Below, piece by piece: positions 27,661-36,138 of a stretch of 64,000 bases of DNA. The notes below the pieces were generated by a model. That model was not told the origin of the DNA and did no database searches. It saw only the letters and a list, made by a program, of their open reading frames with translations. The translations under genes were made by a program, and so were the position numbers. The stretch's first letter is position 1, and every line of letters starts with the position of its first letter. The DNA is from Erythrobacter sp. YT30 (GTDB lineage Bacteria; Pseudomonadota; Alphaproteobacteria; Sphingomonadales; Sphingomonadaceae), in the NCBI RefSeq assembly GCF_001542875.1, contig NZ_LMAF01000001.1, positions 1-64,000 on the forward strand. Reading direction: 5' to 3'.

Positions 27661-28842
27661 TTAGCTCGCGATCTTTTCGAAGTGCGCCGCGAGTTCAGCG
27701 GCGTTCTTTTCCCAGCTAAAGCGCTCTGCAAAGGCCGCGACTTCCTGCCTTCGCGGCGGGTTGTTGAGCACGGTGTTGACCGCTTGGGCCACCGCTTCTG
27801 ATGAGCGCTCTGTAAGCAATCTGCCTGCCACATCGTCGGTAATCAGCTCGCGCGCTCCGCCGACGTCGGTTGTGACAACAGGCGTCCCGCAGGCCAGAGC
27901 TTCGACCCAGGAATTGGCCAAGCCTTCATTCTCAGTCGGAAGCACCATTGCATCGGCTGCGGACAGGATCAGCGGGAGCAGATCGTGATCCAGCGATCCT
28001 GCGAACAAAACCCTTTCGGAAACGCCCAATTCATCAGCCTGCGCCTCCAGCTTTGCGCGATCTTCGCCTTTGCCCACCAGGATCAGTCGTGCACGCGGGA
28101 TTTGTGGCAGGGCACCAATGGCAAATTCTTGGCCTTTGCGCGGGATCAACGAGCCAACGCAGACCAATAGGGGCGCATTGTCGGGCAGGGCAAACTTGAG
28201 AGCGCTCGCCAGTTGGCCTCGCAATTGTGTGTGATTGAGCGGCCTGAAACGATCACGGTCAAGGCCGGTGTAATGCAGCGTGATCTTGTCCTTTGGCATG
28301 CCCAACAGCGCCATCTTGTCAGCAAGATCTTCGCTAACTGCGAGCAAGCCTGTTGCCTTTTTCGCCGCGTCCAGCATTTGCTCTCGCGCGAAATCCTGCT
28401 TGCCCCAATACGTGATGTCGCTGCCCCGCGCTTTGATCGAGAGCGGTCTGCCCAAAGCGCCTGCAATCGAAGCAGCGCCAGGTCCATCGGGAAAGAAGAA
28501 CTGCGCGTCGACAACGTCGATTGGTCTTTTCGCATGGATCTGCTCGATCAACGGGTAGGCCGCTTTTACGATTGCGCTTGCATTGCGCCGCGCGCCGATC
28601 CGGGGGATCAGAGTGAAGCGCGGGCGGTGAATGACGACGCCGCCTTCTTCGCCTGTCGCCGGTAATTCCGACAGAGCACGGTAGCGGCCAAAAACAAGCG
28701 GCGGAATACCAATCGGATTGATGCATGTGACGCGCCAATCGCCGCGTTTGGCAAGAGCTTCCAAAGAGCGCGCCACAAAGGTGCCAAAGCGCGGATTTGC
28801 CGCGTTGGGATAAAGCGTGCTCAAGGAAAGGACGTGCTTCAC
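27661..28842 (-). CDS. Family 4 glycosyltransferase
   Basis: A 393-residue GT-B fold protein. The N-terminal half resembles Glyco_transf_4 (SLSTLYPNAANPRFGTFV); the C-terminal half has VGSLIPRKGQ, the nucleotide-sugar loop and LPTENEGLANSWVEALACG with the E-x7-E pair. It likely transfers a sugar to a lipid or polysaccharide at the cytosolic face of the membrane. Donor and acceptor are unknown. It converges with secF, the stop codons being 13 bp apart. Confidence 0.88.
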   Translation of the reverse strand: MKHVLSLSTLYPNAANPRFGTFVARSLEALAKRGDWRVTCINPIGIPPLVFGRYRALSELPATGEEGGVVIHRPRFTLIPRIGARRNASAIVKAAYPLIEQIHAKRPIDVVDAQFFFPDGPGAASIAGALGRPLSIKARGSDITYWGKQDFAREQMLDAAKKATGLLAVSEDLADKMALLGMPKDKITLHYTGLDRDRFRPLNHTQLRGQLASALKFALPDNAPLLVCVGSLIPRKGQEFAIGALPQIPRARLILVGKGEDRAKLEAQADELGVSERVLFAGSLDHDLLPLILSAADAMVLPTENEGLANSWVEALACGTPVVTTDVGGARELITDDVAGRLLTERSSEAVAQAVNTVLNNPPRRQEVAAFAERFSWEKNAAELAAHFEKIAS

Positions 28843-28935
28843 ATCTTGCCCTTCATGACTTGCGCCAAAGATAACCCACTCTGGTTAAGAGTGCCTGACC
28901 AAATCATCGACTGAACTTAGCAGATGCTGATCAAC

Positions 28936-29517
28936 TTATAAGGGGCGCACCAGCATTGCAGCGAGAGCGATCCAGGGCGGGTTGTCGACCACTTGCTGTT
29001 TCTGGCCTGCGTCAGGAGGCAACACTCCAACCAAAGTCCCGCGCCGATCAATCAGTCTGCCAAAGGCAAAGCGACCACCCGGACGCGGGATCAGGCAATC
29101 GCGATTGATGGCTTCGGTCGCGTCTTCGGGTGGCAATTGCCGCATGAAAATCATGTCGCCGGGCCTGTATTCGCCCATGCTCGCCGTCACGCTCAATGCC
29201 ATCATCGGCGCTCCGTCGGCCACTGATGCAAGATCGCTAGGCAAAACCGCTTCGCGCGGGCTTGTCAGCGCGTCTGGCCCGTCCGCGCCCAATTCCGCCA
29301 CGATCTGCGGTGCGGGAGAGGCTTCTGACCGGACGAGGCTTTCAGGATCAACGCCCAAAGCCGCGCCAATCCGATCCATCCACTTGATCGAAAGGTTGCG
29401 CATCCCCGTTTCCAATCGGCCAATGGTTTGCGCAGTGGTGGGCGGATCGCAGGCTTCTGCCAGCTCGGCCAGCGTCATGCCCTTGGCCTTGCGAATATCA
29501 CGGATCCGATTGATCAT
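28936..29517 (-). CDS. XRE-family repressor with S24/LexA-like C-terminal domain
   Basis: A 193-residue protein. Residues 3-60 are an HTH_3 domain (RIRDIRKAKGMTLAELAEACD...TIGRLETGMRNLS). Residues ~100-175 resemble a S24/signal-peptidase-like fold (MMALSVTASMGEYRPGDMIFMR...GRFAFGRLIDRRGTLVGVL), as in phage CI-type repressors, but no clear catalytic Ser/Lys pair is seen. GAGGGGA precedes the start. It is divergent from the DUF6456 gene, with two inverted repeats in the 98-bp gap, suggesting autoregulation. Confidence 0.8.
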   Translation of the reverse strand: MINRIRDIRKAKGMTLAELAEACDPPTTAQTIGRLETGMRNLSIKWMDRIGAALGVDPESLVRSEASPAPQIVAELGADGPDALTSPREAVLPSDLASVADGAPMMALSVTASMGEYRPGDMIFMRQLPPEDATEAINRDCLIPRPGGRFAFGRLIDRRGTLVGVLPPDAGQKQQVVDNPPWIALAAMLVRPL

Positions 29518-29554
29518 TACGTATCCCCTCGCTCAACGACTTTTATCACTTTCC

Positions 29555-29601
29555 TACACCTCAGGTGAAAGTTCAAGGGTGGCGTTCACCAATTCGGTGA
29601 A
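29555..29601. promoter_or_regulatory. Paired operator-like inverted repeats
   Basis: Two related repeats: TACACC-TCA-GGTGAA at 29555-29569 and TTCACC-AATTC-GGTGAA at 29585-29601, about 30 bp apart centre to centre. They lie between the divergent XRE/S24 and DUF6456 genes and share the half-site GGTGAA. They probably bind the XRE protein. Confidence 0.55.
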
Positions 29602-29615
29602 AAAGGGAGATTTCC

Positions 29616-30089
29616 ATGCCACGCAAGCTCGTTGAACGTGAAATGACTGTCGAGGGGCCGCGTCACGGCTCAAGCGCGAAGGGAAAGAGGCGCACAGTCA
29701 CCGTGAACCTGGGTGAAAGCCCACTCGCCTGGCTGCATTCGCGCGGTCATCTGGACACGCGGCTATTCGATGCAGGCGAAGCATTGCGGCGCGATTACGA
29801 GTACGCGCAATTACCCGCCAATGTGACGATGCGCTGGGATCCCGTGCGGATCAAGACGACCGGCGAGCAAGGGCTATCGCAAACCGAACGGCAGATTGCA
29901 GCCAAGCAGCGATTTGATGCTGCATTGAAAGAGGCGGGCAAGGGCCTCGAAGACATCTTGTGGCGCGTGGTTTGCGCTGGCGAAGGCTTGCCAGATGCTG
30001 AAAAGACCCTTGGATGGCCAGCGCGCAGCGGCAAGCTGGTGTTGAAACTGGCGCTGGAGCGGATTGCCGATTTTTACCGGATCAGGTGA
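29616..30089 (+). CDS. DUF6456 domain protein
   Basis: A 157-residue basic protein. SPLAWLHSRGHLDTRLFDAGEALRRDYEYAQL and a C-terminal LGWPARSGKLVLKLALERIADFY match the DUF6456 family of alphaproteobacteria, whose function is not established (possibly DNA-binding). The first 30 residues are basic. It starts at ATG 29616 with AGGGAGA upstream, immediately after the operator-like repeats, so it is probably regulated by the divergent XRE repressor. Confidence 0.75.
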   Translation: MPRKLVEREMTVEGPRHGSSAKGKRRTVTVNLGESPLAWLHSRGHLDTRLFDAGEALRRDYEYAQLPANVTMRWDPVRIKTTGEQGLSQTERQIAAKQRFDAALKEAGKGLEDILWRVVCAGEGLPDAEKTLGWPARSGKLVLKLALERIADFYRIR

Positions 30090-30095
30090 TCTGGA

Positions 30096-30449
30096 CTATT
30101 CGCTGCCGTAGAAAAACCGCTCTTCCACGATCTTGCCATCGGCGACGGTGTACACGCCAACTTCCTTCATTTGCGAGCGTTCGCCAAACATGGTCACATC
30201 CATGCCGTAATTCACCGCAAACTGATCACCGAAGACGTACGGGCCCTCAGTGGTCGAGGAGTGCATTTCGGCGTTTTCCTCCCACCATTTGTGTTTTGCG
30301 AGCAAGGCCTCACGCCCTTGGACCCGGGCCATTTCGTCGTCAGTTGGTTCAAGGCTGATAATATCGTCTGACCAGAACGACTGATATTTCTCAGCATCGT
30401 CCTCTTTGACAGCTTGAGTGAAATCCTTGGCGAGTTGTTCGATGCTCAT
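30096..30449 (-). CDS. SnoaL/NTF2-like protein
   Basis: A 117-residue protein with the cone-shaped NTF2-like fold pattern: an N-terminal helix (IEQLAKDFTQAVKEDDAEKYQSFW), and strands with VNYGMDV and VYTVADGKIVEERFFYG at the end. Members act as small-molecule binding proteins or isomerases; the ligand here is unknown. GGAGACGGAAA precedes the start. It converges with the DUF6456 gene with a gap of six bases. Confidence 0.75.
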   Translation of the reverse strand: MSIEQLAKDFTQAVKEDDAEKYQSFWSDDIISLEPTDDEMARVQGREALLAKHKWWEENAEMHSSTTEGPYVFGDQFAVNYGMDVTMFGERSQMKEVGVYTVADGKIVEERFFYGSE

Positions 30450-30551
30450 TTTCCGTCTCCCATTACAGTCGAAAAACTACCCATGGAATGTGTCATTATT
30501 GGGTCTGGAAGGGGCTGGATAACACGAGCTACTTCTGGCAGCCTTTGCAAT

Positions 30552-30977
30552 ATGCGGGGGACAATCATCCGATACGGGCTGCTTTATGGCTCTGCGCTCG
30601 CTGGTATCGCGATGCTGCTCCAATGGGTGCAGTACCGCTACACCGTGATGAACATGCCGAGCGAAGCGTACATTGCGATCGTCGCGGCGATATTCGTGGC
30701 GATTGGCATTTGGGTGGGAATGCGCCTTACCCCGCAGCGCGCGGGTGCTGAGTTCGAGCGCAATGACAAAGCCATTGCCGCATTGGGTCTTACAAAACGG
30801 GAATGTGAAATCCTCGATCAGCTGGCAACGGGATCGAGCAATAAAGAAATTGCGCGCGAACTTGGCGTATCGCCCAACACGGTCAAAACGCATATCGCCA
30901 ATCTCTATACCAAGCTGGATGTGACGGGGCGCGGTAAAGCGGTGGAGGCTGCACGCAAGTTAGAACTCATCCCCTGA
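30552..30977 (+). CDS. Membrane-anchored LuxR-type transcription factor
   Basis: A 141-residue protein from ATG 30552. Residues 1-75 contain two hydrophobic spans (YGLLYGSALAGIAMLLQW and YIAIVAAIFVAIGIWVGM), residues 78-135 a LuxR helix-turn-helix (LTKRECEILDQLATGSSN, then ELGVSPNTVKTHIANLYTKL). A receiver domain is missing, so it is not a classic response regulator; it probably binds DNA while held in the inner membrane. A DUF4199 membrane protein gene follows after 124 bp and may be its sensor or target. Confidence 0.75.
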   Translation: MRGTIIRYGLLYGSALAGIAMLLQWVQYRYTVMNMPSEAYIAIVAAIFVAIGIWVGMRLTPQRAGAEFERNDKAIAALGLTKRECEILDQLATGSSNKEIARELGVSPNTVKTHIANLYTKLDVTGRGKAVEAARKLELIP

Positions 30978-31010
30978 CTGCCCTCGTAAAATTGGGCGAT
31001 CAGTGCGAAT

Positions 31011-31026
31011 TCACCCATCTGGGTGA
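31011..31026. promoter_or_regulatory. Inverted repeat upstream of DUF4199 gene, LuxR-like operator candidate
   Basis: TCACCC-ATCT-GGGTGA is a perfect 6-bp inverted repeat with a 4-bp spacer. A TAGAAT at 31040-31045 could be the -10 element of the next gene, which places the repeat over the -35 region, a usual position for LuxR-type activators. A role as a weak hairpin after the LuxR gene is the alternative. Confidence 0.4.
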
Positions 31027-31101
31027 TAGGATTTCAGACTAGAATCGAGAATTCAAGACGCAGCCCGATTGGCGGGCCTCACCATATCGGGAGACAATCA
31101 C

Positions 31102-31650
31102 ATGCTGCGCTACTCACTCACATTTGGCGGAATCATTGGCGTCCTTGTTATCGCGCTGATGACAGTGACCCTTTTTGCGCTGGGACCAGATGCTGGCGGT
31201 ACGACGGAGCTGCTTGGCTATGTCACAATGCTCGCCATTCTCAGCCTGCTGTTTATGGGGATCAAAAGGTATCGCGACCTGGAACAGGGCGGCGTCATTA
31301 CCTTCAAACAAGGCGCTCTTGTTGGAACGGGCATCGCCGTTATTGCCGCGTTGATTTACACGATCAGCTGGGAAGGTGTGCTCGTCGCCACCGACTATGC
31401 CTTTATCGAGACATACAGCCAGTCGCAGATTGACGCGATCAAGGCGGAAGGTCTGCCAGCAGCGCAAGAGGCGGAGAAAATAGCCGAAGTGCAAGCGGGG
31501 ATGGAGCAATACCGCAATCCACTTTTTCGCTTGCCCATTACTTTTATAGAGATTTTCCCAGTTGGCCTTGTTGTGGCGTTGCTATCCGCTGCAATCCTGC
31601 GTTTTCCGAAGGTGCTTCCTGCACGGGCCAATGCGGCGAGCGCGGCCTAA
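31102..31650 (+). CDS. DUF4199 membrane protein
   Basis: A 182-residue protein with four hydrophobic segments (residues ~5-25, 38-54, 70-92, 140-165) and a charged hairpin with repeated Gln/Glu/Ala between the third and fourth. The arrangement and FITFKQGALVGTGIAV-like segment fit DUF4199. The function is not known. The start at 31102 has GGGAGA upstream; a reading from further upstream lacks one. It is paired with the membrane-anchored LuxR factor, a combination seen in sphingomonads. Confidence 0.7.
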   Translation: MLRYSLTFGGIIGVLVIALMTVTLFALGPDAGGTTELLGYVTMLAILSLLFMGIKRYRDLEQGGVITFKQGALVGTGIAVIAALIYTISWEGVLVATDYAFIETYSQSQIDAIKAEGLPAAQEAEKIAEVQAGMEQYRNPLFRLPITFIEIFPVGLVVALLSAAILRFPKVLPARANAASAA

Positions 31651-31659
31651 TCGGTCGCA

Positions 31660-32256
31660 TCACCGGGCCAAGACTGCATCGACCGCGCTGCGCAATCGCG
31701 GCAGTGCTTTGTCCTCGAACCATGTGTGCTTTGCCATGAACAGGCGCGATCGCCATGCGGGGTGAGGCAGAGGGATGAGAGTGCTGTTTGCCTCATTACA
31801 CTCAGCCCACGCCCTAATCCTGTCCGCCATCGTGAGTTTGCTCGTATTGCTCATGTAAGCTTTCTGAGCATAGGCACCGAGGAGCAGAGTTAGCCGATCT
31901 TTGGGCAGCGTATCGAGCACGCGGTCATGCCATTTGGGAGCGCATTCGGGGCGGGGCGGCTGATCGCCTCCTTTTGCCTTGCCTGGATAGCAAAACCCCA
32001 TCGGGACAAGCGCGATCTGTGCTGGATTGTAGAAATCGGCTTTATCGATTTGGAGCCATTCGCGCAGCCGATCCCCGCTGTCATCATCCCACGGTATACC
32101 GCTTTTGTGGACCTTGGTGCCGGGTGCCTGGCCGATGATCAAAATGCGGGACGTCTCGGAAAACTGCACCACGGGGCGGGGGCCAAGTGGCAGATGCTCT
32201 GCGCACAGGGTGCAGGCCTTGATCGCGGTGTGGAGCGATGCGGCGTCCTCGCTCAT
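31660..32256 (-). CDS. Uracil-DNA glycosylase family protein
   Basis: A 198-residue protein with the UDG fold: GQAPGTKVHKSGIPWDDDSGDRLREWL as the catalytic loop and PLPHPAWR as the base-binding second motif. CTLC near the N-terminus resembles the first half of the iron-sulfur Cys set of family 4/5 enzymes, but the later Cys pair is not evident. It probably removes uracil or a related base. Its ATG overlaps the uup stop codon as ATGA, suggesting translational coupling. Confidence 0.8.
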   Translation of the reverse strand: MSEDAASLHTAIKACTLCAEHLPLGPRPVVQFSETSRILIIGQAPGTKVHKSGIPWDDDSGDRLREWLQIDKADFYNPAQIALVPMGFCYPGKAKGGDQPPRPECAPKWHDRVLDTLPKDRLTLLLGAYAQKAYMSNTSKLTMADRIRAWAECNEANSTLIPLPHPAWRSRLFMAKHTWFEDKALPRLRSAVDAVLAR

Positions 32257-34067
32257 CCTTCCACTTTTTCAGCTAGATCGAGCCAGCGCTCTTCGGCTGC
32301 GTCCTTTTGGCTGCGCGCGTTTTCGAGGCCTTTGGTGATCGTCGCAAATCGTTGCGGATCTGACGTGAAGAGATCGGGATCGGCGAGGATCGCTTCAGCT
32401 TTGGTTATCGCCGTTTCGAGCTCTTCAATTTTCGCAAGCAATTGCTCGTAATCGCGCTGGTCTTTGTAGGAGAGCTTGTCTGATCTGGGAGCGGATGGCG
32501 CTGAGGCAGGAGCGGGTGTTGGCGCAGCGGTTTTGGATTTTTCTGCGACCGGCTTTCGCCGTTTCTCTTCCCAATCCTCATAGCCGCCTGCGACGATGTC
32601 GACCCGGCCTGTTCCATCCAGGCCCAAAGTGACCGTTACCGTGCGATCCAGAAAGTCGCGGTCGTGGCTGACGATGAGCACGGTCCCGTCGAAATCTGCT
32701 ATCACTTCTTGCAAGAGATCGAGCGTTTCAAGGTCGAGATCATTGGTCGGTTCATCGAGCACCAGCAGGTTTGCTGTCCGCGCAAATTCGCGGGCGAGAA
32801 GCAGGCGTGACCTTTCGCCGCCCGATAATATGCCGACTTTTGTGTCGACGATCTTGGGATCGAACAGGAAATCTTTGAGATATGCCTGCACATGCTTGCG
32901 CTGCCCGCGCACAACGATCCAATCGCCACCTTCGGCAAGGATGTCGCGAACGCTGACATCAGGCTCCAACAGCCTTCGCTGCTGATCGATCATCACGCCC
33001 GACAAGGTGCGGGCGTGGGTGATCTTGCCGCTATCGGGTTCAAGCTCGCCAGTGAGCATTTTGAGCAGTGTCGTTTTGCCCGCGCCATTCGCGCCAACGA
33101 TCCCGATCCGATCGCCGTTCTGGATGCGCAGTGTGAACGGTTTGATGATCGCGCGGCCATCGTAGGATTTGCTGATCCCTTCTGCGACAATCACCGATTT
33201 CGATTTGAATTCATCGTCATTGGCAAGCTTCAGCTTGGCAGAGCCGGTATCCGAGATCATCGCCGCGCGGGCTGCCCGCATCTGATAAAGCTTTTCGAGC
33301 CGCCCCTGGTTGCGCTTGCGCCGAGCCGTGACGCCGCGTTCAAGCCAGTGTGCTTCCAGCTTTAGTTTGGCATCCAGCTTTTCGGCCGCACGTGCTTCTT
33401 CGGCATAGACAGAGGCTTCCCATGCTTCATATCCGCCAAAGCCGACTTCCTTGCGCCGCAACGTACCCCGGTCGAGCCACAAGGTCGCGCTGGTAAGGCG
33501 TTTCAGGAAAGTCCTGTCGTGCGAGATGGTGATGAATGCGCCTTTATAGCGCTTCAGCCAATCCTCCAGCCAATCAATCGCGCCGAGATCCAAGTGGTTG
33601 GTCGGCTCGTCAAGCAGCAGGAGGTCAGGGTCTTGCGCCAGTGCGCGGGCGATCGCGGCGCGGCGTTTTTCACCGCCGCTGGCTGAGGCGGCATCACGTT
33701 CCATATCGATGCCGAGCTGGCCTGCAATGCTTTCAACCTCGTGCGCGGCTGGGGCATCGTCACCTACGAGGGCGAAATCCATCAGCGAACCAAATCCTGA
33801 AAAATCCGGCTCCTGCTCCAGAAACACAATCCGCATATTGGGCTTAACCCGCCGCGTGCCGCGATCCATTTCGATGCGATCATCGATGATCTTGAGCAAT
33901 GTCGTTTTGCCTGCACCATTGCGCCCGATCAGCGCCAGCCGGTCTCTTGGCCCGATATGCAGATCAATCGGCTCTGCTCCCTGGCCCGGCTGGGGGCCAC
34001 CAAACAGCCAGCGCCCGCCTTGCTGCAGGCCGAGCCCTTCGAGGCTGAGGATGGGAGGTTGTGCCAT
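32253..34067 (-). CDS. uup: ABC-F ATPase Uup-like
   Basis: A 604-residue protein with two ABC domains (GRNGAGKTT and GANGAGKTT; SGGEKRR and LSGGERSR), an intervening linker, and a C-terminal coiled coil from about residue 535 (LSYKDQRDYEQLLAKIEELE). The coiled coil and lack of membrane spans identify Uup among ABC-F proteins. Uup acts on ribosomes and branched DNA intermediates. A Shine-Dalgarno is not obvious. The UDG gene overlaps its end by four bases. Confidence 0.88.
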   Translation of the reverse strand: MAQPPILSLEGLGLQQGGRWLFGGPQPGQGAEPIDLHIGPRDRLALIGRNGAGKTTLLKIIDDRIEMDRGTRRVKPNMRIVFLEQEPDFSGFGSLMDFALVGDDAPAAHEVESIAGQLGIDMERDAASASGGEKRRAAIARALAQDPDLLLLDEPTNHLDLGAIDWLEDWLKRYKGAFITISHDRTFLKRLTSATLWLDRGTLRRKEVGFGGYEAWEASVYAEEARAAEKLDAKLKLEAHWLERGVTARRKRNQGRLEKLYQMRAARAAMISDTGSAKLKLANDDEFKSKSVIVAEGISKSYDGRAIIKPFTLRIQNGDRIGIVGANGAGKTTLLKMLTGELEPDSGKITHARTLSGVMIDQQRRLLEPDVSVRDILAEGGDWIVVRGQRKHVQAYLKDFLFDPKIVDTKVGILSGGERSRLLLAREFARTANLLVLDEPTNDLDLETLDLLQEVIADFDGTVLIVSHDRDFLDRTVTVTLGLDGTGRVDIVAGGYEDWEEKRRKPVAEKSKTAAPTPAPASAPSAPRSDKLSYKDQRDYEQLLAKIEELETAITKAEAILADPDLFTSDPQRFATITKGLENARSQKDAAEERWLDLAEKVEG

Positions 34068-34137
34068 AGCGCGCGCAGTTAGGGGGTTGCATCGGGCGCG
34101 GCAAGTCGGTTGAGTGCAGATATAGGAGGAATTCCCG

Positions 34138-34899
34138 ATGATCCGACAAATGATGCTGTGCCTGTCCGCTGGAATGCTTGCTTTGCCAACGCTGACGCAT
34201 GCGGCCCAAATCGAGATTGAAGCTGAAGGCCCGGTGATCGAACTCAGCGTCTATGAAAGCGTCACGGCAGAGCCCGATATCGTGACGATTGGGGCAGGGG
34301 TGACAAGCGAAGCGCCCACCGCGGTTGCGGCGCTGCGCGAGAATTCCGCGCAAATGCGAGCGGTAATTGATCGGATAAAGGCGCTGGGCGTTCCGGATGA
34401 GGATATTCAGACCACCGGCATCAATCTCAACGCGCAATACGATTATGATCGCACCAACAGGCGGCAGGTTTTCCGAGCCTATCAGGTTTCAAACCGCGTT
34501 AGCGTCAAACTGCGAGAAATTGACGAAACGGGCGCTGCGCTCGATGCGCTCGTCACCGCTGGTGCAACGGATTTGTCCGGCCCCACATTTGGTCTCGATG
34601 ACGACACCTCGGCCAAGGATCAGGCGCGCGGGCGTGCGATCGAGCGGGCGAGAGAGCGCGCAATGGCCTATGCGGCCATGCTCGGATACGAAGAAGCCCG
34701 CGTGCTCGAGATCAACGAAACGATCACGGGGCGGGGCGGGATGCAGCGCGCTGCCATGCGCGAGCCTGTTGCTGAAATGGCCGCCGATGAGGTCGCACCG
34801 ATCCAGCCCGGTCAGGTAAGCACCGGGGTTACAATCACGATCAAGTACGAACTGACTGGCGGCGAGGAGAGCGAAGCCGAGACCGAGGAAGATGGTTGA
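34138..34899 (+). CDS. SIMPL domain (DUF541) periplasmic protein
   Basis: A 253-residue protein with a signal peptide (cleavage near THAA, residue 22) and a SIMPL domain with VTAEPDIVTIGAGVTSEAPTA, QTTGINLNAQYDY and a conserved ARERAMAYAAMLG helix. The C-terminus is very acidic. Homologues are periplasmic/outer-membrane proteins linked to oxidative stress, with unclear activity. AGGAGGAATT gives a strong translation start. It is divergent from uup. Confidence 0.85.
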   Translation: MIRQMMLCLSAGMLALPTLTHAAQIEIEAEGPVIELSVYESVTAEPDIVTIGAGVTSEAPTAVAALRENSAQMRAVIDRIKALGVPDEDIQTTGINLNAQYDYDRTNRRQVFRAYQVSNRVSVKLREIDETGAALDALVTAGATDLSGPTFGLDDDTSAKDQARGRAIERARERAMAYAAMLGYEEARVLEINETITGRGGMQRAAMREPVAEMAADEVAPIQPGQVSTGVTITIKYELTGGEESEAETEEDG

Positions 34900-34980
34900 T
34901 GAAACTTAACGAGCCTGAATGCGCAACAACGCCAATATTCACTGCTTGTTCAATGCTGCGGCTTTAGGCATGACGCTATT

Positions 34981-35325
34981 ATGACAACTAGGTCATCTCT
35001 TCTGGGCGCGGTGGGCGTCGCTTTGCTGCTCGCTGGCTCAGGCTTTGTCTCGGCTGGCCTTGCGGCCGATGATGCGCGGATTGCGCAGGATCAGCAGCGC
35101 AGCGACCAAGGCGAAGCGCGCCGTGAAATGCAAGCGGCCAAGCAACTCACGCTGCGAGAGATTGAACGCCGGATCGTGCCCAAAATGCGCGGCAGTGAAT
35201 ATCTCGGCATGTCCAATTTTGACCGGGCCACCAAATCCTATCGCCTGAAATTCATCAAGGATGGACGAGTGACCTACATCGATGTCGATGCACGCACTGG
35301 CCGAATTGTGGGCCGTTCGCGGTAG
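34981..35325 (+). CDS. PepSY domain secreted protein
   Basis: A 114-residue protein with a signal peptide (cleavage near GLAA, residue 29) and a PepSY-like domain (QLTLREIERRIVPKM...SYRLKFIKDGRVTYIDVDARTGRIVG). PepSY proteins are often periplasmic protease-modulating or sensing modules placed next to two-component systems, as here. It precedes the response regulator gene by 122 bp on the same strand. Confidence 0.82.
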   Translation: MTTRSSLLGAVGVALLLAGSGFVSAGLAADDARIAQDQQRSDQGEARREMQAAKQLTLREIERRIVPKMRGSEYLGMSNFDRATKSYRLKFIKDGRVTYIDVDARTGRIVGRSR

Positions 35326-35447
35326 ATACTCTGAAAATTCACAGCAAACACTGGGGACAGAGGCTCCCAAGATATGTGCCGCTTGCTTGACGCGCACATT
35401 GCAAAAGCCCACGAACCTTTCCAAACTTTCAATGCAAATGGTGGACT

Positions 35448-36125
35448 ATGCGCATCCTGATTGTCGAAGATGAACCAACGCTCGGCCAGCAGCTCAAATC
35501 GACGCTGGAACAGACGGGCTATGCCGTTGACCTGTCGACCGATGGCGAAGACGGGCATTTCCTTGGCAGTACAGAGGATTACGATGCCGTTATCCTCGAT
35601 CTGGGCTTGCCGGAAATCGATGGTCTTTCAGTGCTCGGCATGTGGCGCAAAGAGGGACGCGATTTCCCGGTTCTGGTTCTGACGGCGCGTGACAGCTGGT
35701 CTGACAAGGTGGCAGGCCTTGATGCGGGCGCAGATGATTATCTCGCAAAGCCATTCCAGACAGAGGAGCTGATCGCGCGCCTGCGGGCTCTTATCCGCCG
35801 CGCTTCTGGCAACACGTCGTCTGAACTGACGGCTGGCAATGTTCGCCTCGACACACGTTCTGGCCGGGTGACGCTGGACGGAGAGCCGGTGAAGCTGACC
35901 GCGCAAGAATACAAACTGCTGTCCTATCTGATGCACCACAAGGGCAAGGTTGTCAGTCGGACTGAGTTAATCGAACACATTTATGATCAGGATTTCGACC
36001 GCGATTCGAACACGATCGAAGTGTTTGTGACGCGTATTCGCAAAAAACTTGGCGCAGAAGTGATAACAACGATCCGTGGCCTCGGTTACAGCCTCGACGA
36101 CCCCCAAGACGCTCCCCGAGCGTAA
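35448..36125 (+). CDS. OmpR/PhoP-family response regulator
   Basis: A 225-residue regulator. The receiver domain (residues 1-115) has the acidic pair at 7-8 (EDEP), the phosphorylated Asp in DAVILDLGLP near residue 51, Thr in VLTARD and Lys in LAKPF. The C-terminal OmpR-type winged helix has LTAQEYKLLSYLMHHKGKVVSRTEL and TIRGLGY. It is followed directly by its kinase gene. Confidence 0.95.
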   Translation: MRILIVEDEPTLGQQLKSTLEQTGYAVDLSTDGEDGHFLGSTEDYDAVILDLGLPEIDGLSVLGMWRKEGRDFPVLVLTARDSWSDKVAGLDAGADDYLAKPFQTEELIARLRALIRRASGNTSSELTAGNVRLDTRSGRVTLDGEPVKLTAQEYKLLSYLMHHKGKVVSRTELIEHIYDQDFDRDSNTIEVFVTRIRKKLGAEVITTIRGLGYSLDDPQDAPRA

Positions 36126-36138
36126 AGGCGCTGGCAAC

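Noticed and set aside
27018-27833. Open frame on the minus strand across secF and the glycosyltransferase end
   Set aside because: It overlaps two well-supported genes and has no start signal or motif.
29555-31026. Region considered as a prophage remnant because of the S24-type repressor
   Set aside because: No integrase, structural, lysis or attachment sequence was seen nearby, and neighbours are ordinary chromosomal genes.
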